A stretch of DNA of 5,922 nt. Source: an uncultured Collinsella sp. GTDB lineage: Bacteria; Actinomycetota; Coriobacteriia; Coriobacteriales; Coriobacteriaceae. Positions 5,264 through 5,922 of the stretch are shown here, one piece after another. The notes below the pieces were generated by a model, which saw nothing but the letters and a program-made list of their open reading frames with translations, searched no databases and was not told where the DNA came from. Within the stretch, counting starts at the first letter, position 1, and each line of letters starts with the position of its first letter. Made by a program: the position numbers and the translations under genes. The stretch is from contig CATZIG010000124.1 in assembly GCA_958419975.1 (NCBI GenBank), positions 1 to 5,922 on the forward strand, written 5' to 3'.

Positions 5264-5335
5264 AGGCGAGTGGTTAGTTTGTGGGCCTCAACGGCGGGCG
5301 CTGTAGCTCGCGGGGGCCTTACGAAAGGAGACACA

Positions 5336-5922
5336 ATGGCAGTAAAGGTTGCTATTAACGGCTTCGGTCGCATCGGTCGTCTGGCTTTCCGTCAGATGTT
5401 CGGTCATGAGGGCTCCGAGATCGTCGCTATCAACGACCTCACCTCTCCCGATATGCTCGCTTACCTGCTGAAGTACGACTCCACGCAGGGCAACTACGCT
5501 CGCGATCACGAGGTCGTTGCTGGCGAGGATTCCATCACCGTTGACGGCAAGGAGATCAAGATCTACAAGGAGGCCGACGCCAACAACCTGCCTTGGGGCG
5601 ACCTTGACGTCGACGTCGTTCTCGAGTGCACCGGCTTCTACACCAGCAAGGCTAAGGCTCAGGCCCACATCAACGCTGGCGCCAAGAAGGTCGTCATCTC
5701 CGCTCCGGCCGGCAGCGATCTGCCCACCATCGTGTACAACGTCAACCATGAGACGCTGACCGCTGAGGACAACATCATCTCCGCTGCTTCCTGCACCACC
5801 AACTGCCTCGCCCCGATGGCCAAGGGTCTGAACGACTTCGCTCCCATCGTGTCCGGCATCATGACCACCATCCACGCCTTCACCGGCGACCAGATGCCGC
5901 TCGACGGCCCGCAGCGCAAGGG
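5336..5922 (+). CDS. gap: Glyceraldehyde-3-phosphate dehydrogenase, cut by the right edge
   Basis: The first 195 residues of type I GAPDH, which oxidises glyceraldehyde-3-phosphate to 1,3-bisphosphoglycerate with NAD and phosphate in glycolysis. The Rossmann fingerprint INGFGRIGR is at 7-15. NDL at 33-35 places an acidic residue (Asp34) at the end of the second strand, as in NAD-preferring enzymes. LLKYDSTQG is at 44-52. The active site SCTTN is at 152-156 with catalytic Cys153, and the general base is His180 in TTIHAF. The ATG is preceded by AAAGGAG with 5-nt spacing. Codon choice is more restricted than in whiA (almost only AAC, AAG, ATC and GTC/GTT for their amino acids), as expected of a highly expressed gene. 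Its own promoter region lies in the 193-bp gap after whiA. The NAD-binding part and start of the catalytic domain are complete; the rest lies outside. Confidence 0.97.
   Translation, partial: MAVKVAINGFGRIGRLAFRQMFGHEGSEIVAINDLTSPDMLAYLLKYDSTQGNYARDHEVVAGEDSITVDGKEIKIYKEADANNLPWGDLDVDVVLECTGFYTSKAKAQAHINAGAKKVVISAPAGSDLPTIVYNVNHETLTAEDNIISAASCTTNCLAPMAKGLNDFAPIVSGIMTTIHAFTGDQMPLDGPQRK

Noticed and set aside
5266..5335. Possible riboswitch in the gap leader (GCGAG 5266-5270 could pair with CTCGC 5307-5311)
   Set aside because: Only a single five-pair long-range stem and a GGCC/GGCC match can be found, and no known riboswitch core is recognisable.
5288..5875. A 195-codon open frame on the minus strand across gap
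   Set aside because: gap has strong codon bias, which leaves long stop-free antisense frames; nothing in the translation suggests a protein family.
1..5922. CRISPR arrays, tRNA or rRNA genes, insertion sequences, toxin-antitoxin or phage genes
   Set aside because: No regularly spaced repeats, tRNA-like cloverleaf, transposase-like reading frame or other sign of these was seen; the window is densely filled with housekeeping and catabolic genes on one strand.

Overview
The window looks like chromosome from a high-G+C Gram-positive bacterium, most likely an actinobacterium of the Coriobacteriia (Collinsella-like). This is an inference from the G+C-rich codon use, the rapZ-whiA-gap gene order, the Arg-containing Walker A motif in RapZ and an amino-sugar/sialic acid catabolic set. 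No rRNA or other decisive taxonomic marker is present. All seven protein genes lie on the + strand. The first and last are cut by the window edges.

Region 1 (1-3184) is an N-acetylneuraminate/N-acetylmannosamine (nan) catabolic set. It begins with the C-terminal end of an unrecognised protein, possibly the effector domain of a LysR-type regulator. Then come an aldolase of the DapA/NanA family (369-1289), a ROK-family kinase with NanK-like active-site features (1462-2427) and the epimerase NanE (2498-3184). Together these would split Neu5Ac into pyruvate and ManNAc, phosphorylate ManNAc, and epimerise ManNAc-6-P to GlcNAc-6-P. Each gap between these genes holds a hairpin. The largest is a nested, roughly 90-nt structure downstream of the aldolase gene.

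Region 2 (3185-5142) holds rapZ and whiA only 6 bp apart. A terminator-like hairpin separates them from the nan genes. The yvcK gene that usually sits between rapZ and whiA is absent here.

Region 3 (5143-5922) is a 193-bp intergenic stretch followed by the start of gap, the glycolytic glyceraldehyde-3-phosphate dehydrogenase gene. The first two thirds of the stretch is strikingly A+T-rich. It carries a perfect 14-bp palindrome, a second interrupted dyad and a likely -10 box, and looks like a regulated promoter region.

The coding content is ordinary and conserved, and I see no evidence of a novel defence, mobile or RNA-guided system. The observations most worth a second look are the missing yvcK, the divergent substrate-site residues of the aldolase, the long hairpin after it, and the operator-like palindromes upstream of gap.
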